Assembly: GCF_016031635.1 (NCBI RefSeq) | Contig: NZ_JACEGD010000001.1 | Location: forward strand, 62,001 to 126,000 | DNA length: 64,000 bases | Direction: 5' to 3' | DNA from: Bradyrhizobium diversitatis | GTDB taxonomy: Bacteria > Pseudomonadota > Alphaproteobacteria > Rhizobiales > Xanthobacteraceae | Shown: positions 63,508 through 64,000 of the stretch, in pieces | Numbering within the stretch: the stretch's first letter is position 1 | How the letters are laid out: each line of letters opens with the position of its first letter | Translations under genes and position numbers: made by a program | Notes under the pieces: generated by a model | Told to the model about the DNA's origin: nothing | The model's input: the letters and a program-made list of their open reading frames with translations, nothing else | Databases searched by the model: none

Positions 63508-63913
63508 GCTGCAATTCCCCGTCACCAGGACGATTAACGTGCGCATGTGTCGAGTCAGGCGCCACGTATACGAAAAAAGTTCACGCGCGATTCGAAATCG
63601 CGTTCGTCGCGACTGACAGATTCAAAAAAATCGCTAGGTTCGAAAATGGTGATTCGGAAAAAATTGCCGGGTGCAGAAGTCGTCTCGCGTTCATTCACAC
63701 TCGGAAACAATTGTCTCTTCATGCACCAGTCGCGTGTCGCGTCTGATCACCTAGTGCCGCGTAATGTCAGCGTTTTCTCTCGACGACATCTGCTCAGGAT
63801 GAACGATCCGCCATGGCGCGAGACGATGTGATGATTGCAGGTACGACGCGCAAGATGATCGCGCGACCGGCAATTATTGCCCGATACTCGGCAAAAAATG
63901 ACCAGGTAACATA
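63508..63913. other. AT-rich intergenic region
   Basis: About 400 bp noticeably richer in A+T than the rest of the window, with A-runs at 63570-63670. No supported gene; probably promoters for the HAD gene and for the reading frame leaving the window. Confidence 0.35.
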
Positions 63914-64000
63914 TTGAAAAACAAAGGAAATTCACCGCTTGGATTGCTGTCGTCCCGCGTTCAACGCTTGGAAGCCGTGTGGCATGGGCGCCGCGGGCAT
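63914..64000 (+). CDS. Possible start of a gene running off the window
   Basis: An open frame of 29 codons from TTG 63914 (AGGTAA just upstream) reads LKNKGNSPLGLLSSRVQRLE and continues to the last base. Too short to identify; the start codon is a guess. Confidence 0.25.
   Translation, partial: MKNKGNSPLGLLSSRVQRLEAVWHGRRGH

Noticed and set aside
1..64000. CRISPR array, rRNA genes, complete tRNA genes, or intact insertion sequences
   Set aside because: No regular spacer-repeat structure, no rRNA-like conserved blocks, no full cloverleaf and no intact transposase were seen.

Overview
The window looks like a chromosome segment of a Nitrobacteraceae-type alphaproteobacterium (Bradyrhizobium, Rhodopseudomonas, Afipia or a close relative). 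Evidence: high GC, many ATGA-overlapped operons, GTG/TTG starts, a pimeloyl-CoA-type beta-oxidation cluster, dispersed intergenic repeats of the kind common in Bradyrhizobium, and an extra BamA. Species cannot be fixed from the sequence alone.

Layout. (1) 1-7.9 kb: the 3' end of a thiolase, a bifunctional hydratase/3-hydroxyacyl-CoA dehydrogenase (PimF-like), an NMT1/taurine-type ABC importer, and two acyl-CoA dehydrogenases (PimC/PimD-like); probably a dicarboxylate or aromatic-ring-cleavage beta-oxidation unit with its own importer. (2) 8.1-10.8 kb: mobile-DNA debris: a P4-type integrase, decayed tRNA 3' ends, two dispersed repeats and a decayed filamentous-haemagglutinin fragment. (3) 10.8-21.8 kb: permease plus aminotransferase with a divergent LysR regulator; a metallo-beta-lactamase-fold protein plus an imidazolonepropionase-like amidohydrolase; then a TetR gene and a five-gene Liv-type ABC importer.

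(4) 21.9-45.0 kb is the centrepiece. Two direct repeats of a tRNA-Lys(CTT) 3' half (21893-21940 and 44938-44985, homologous for about 90 bp further) enclose about 23 kb devoted to metal, most likely zinc, acquisition. It holds a ZnuA-like binding protein, two siderophore-type TonB receptors, a ZnuD-like receptor with its own ExbB-ExbD-TonB, a PepSY membrane protein, a His-rich protein, a Zur repressor, a truncated Fur, two COG0523 (CobW) GTPases, and an ABC-2 exporter operon (ATPase, two DUF3526-like permeases, MepA-like Zn endopeptidase). Palindromes matching a Zur box (best copy TGTAATGTTATAACATTACA, a perfect 20-mer) lie upstream of four transcription units, two of them in divergent promoters. 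One receptor gene appears to have acquired the promoter, Zur box and signal-peptide region of another by segmental duplication. The right end carries a group II intron remnant and repeats shared with the 8-10 kb debris.

(5) 45.2-55 kb: a degenerate GntR regulator, an orphan CpaC-like secretin, and a compact operon for an outer-membrane factor, MacA, MacB, response regulator and histidine kinase. (6) 55-64 kb: repeat-rich intergenic DNA, a small secreted protein, a stand-alone BamA paralogue, and a minus-strand group probably concerned with surface polysaccharide (a Fmt-like small protein, a frameshifted glycosyltransferase-like gene and a large HAD-family protein).

How they work together: in the island, receptors powered by ExbBD-TonB would bring zinc or a zinc chelate across the outer membrane, ZnuA and the His-rich protein would bind it, CobW GTPases would allocate it to client enzymes, and Zur would switch the set on in zinc starvation. 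The role of the co-regulated exporter and MepA is the main unknown.
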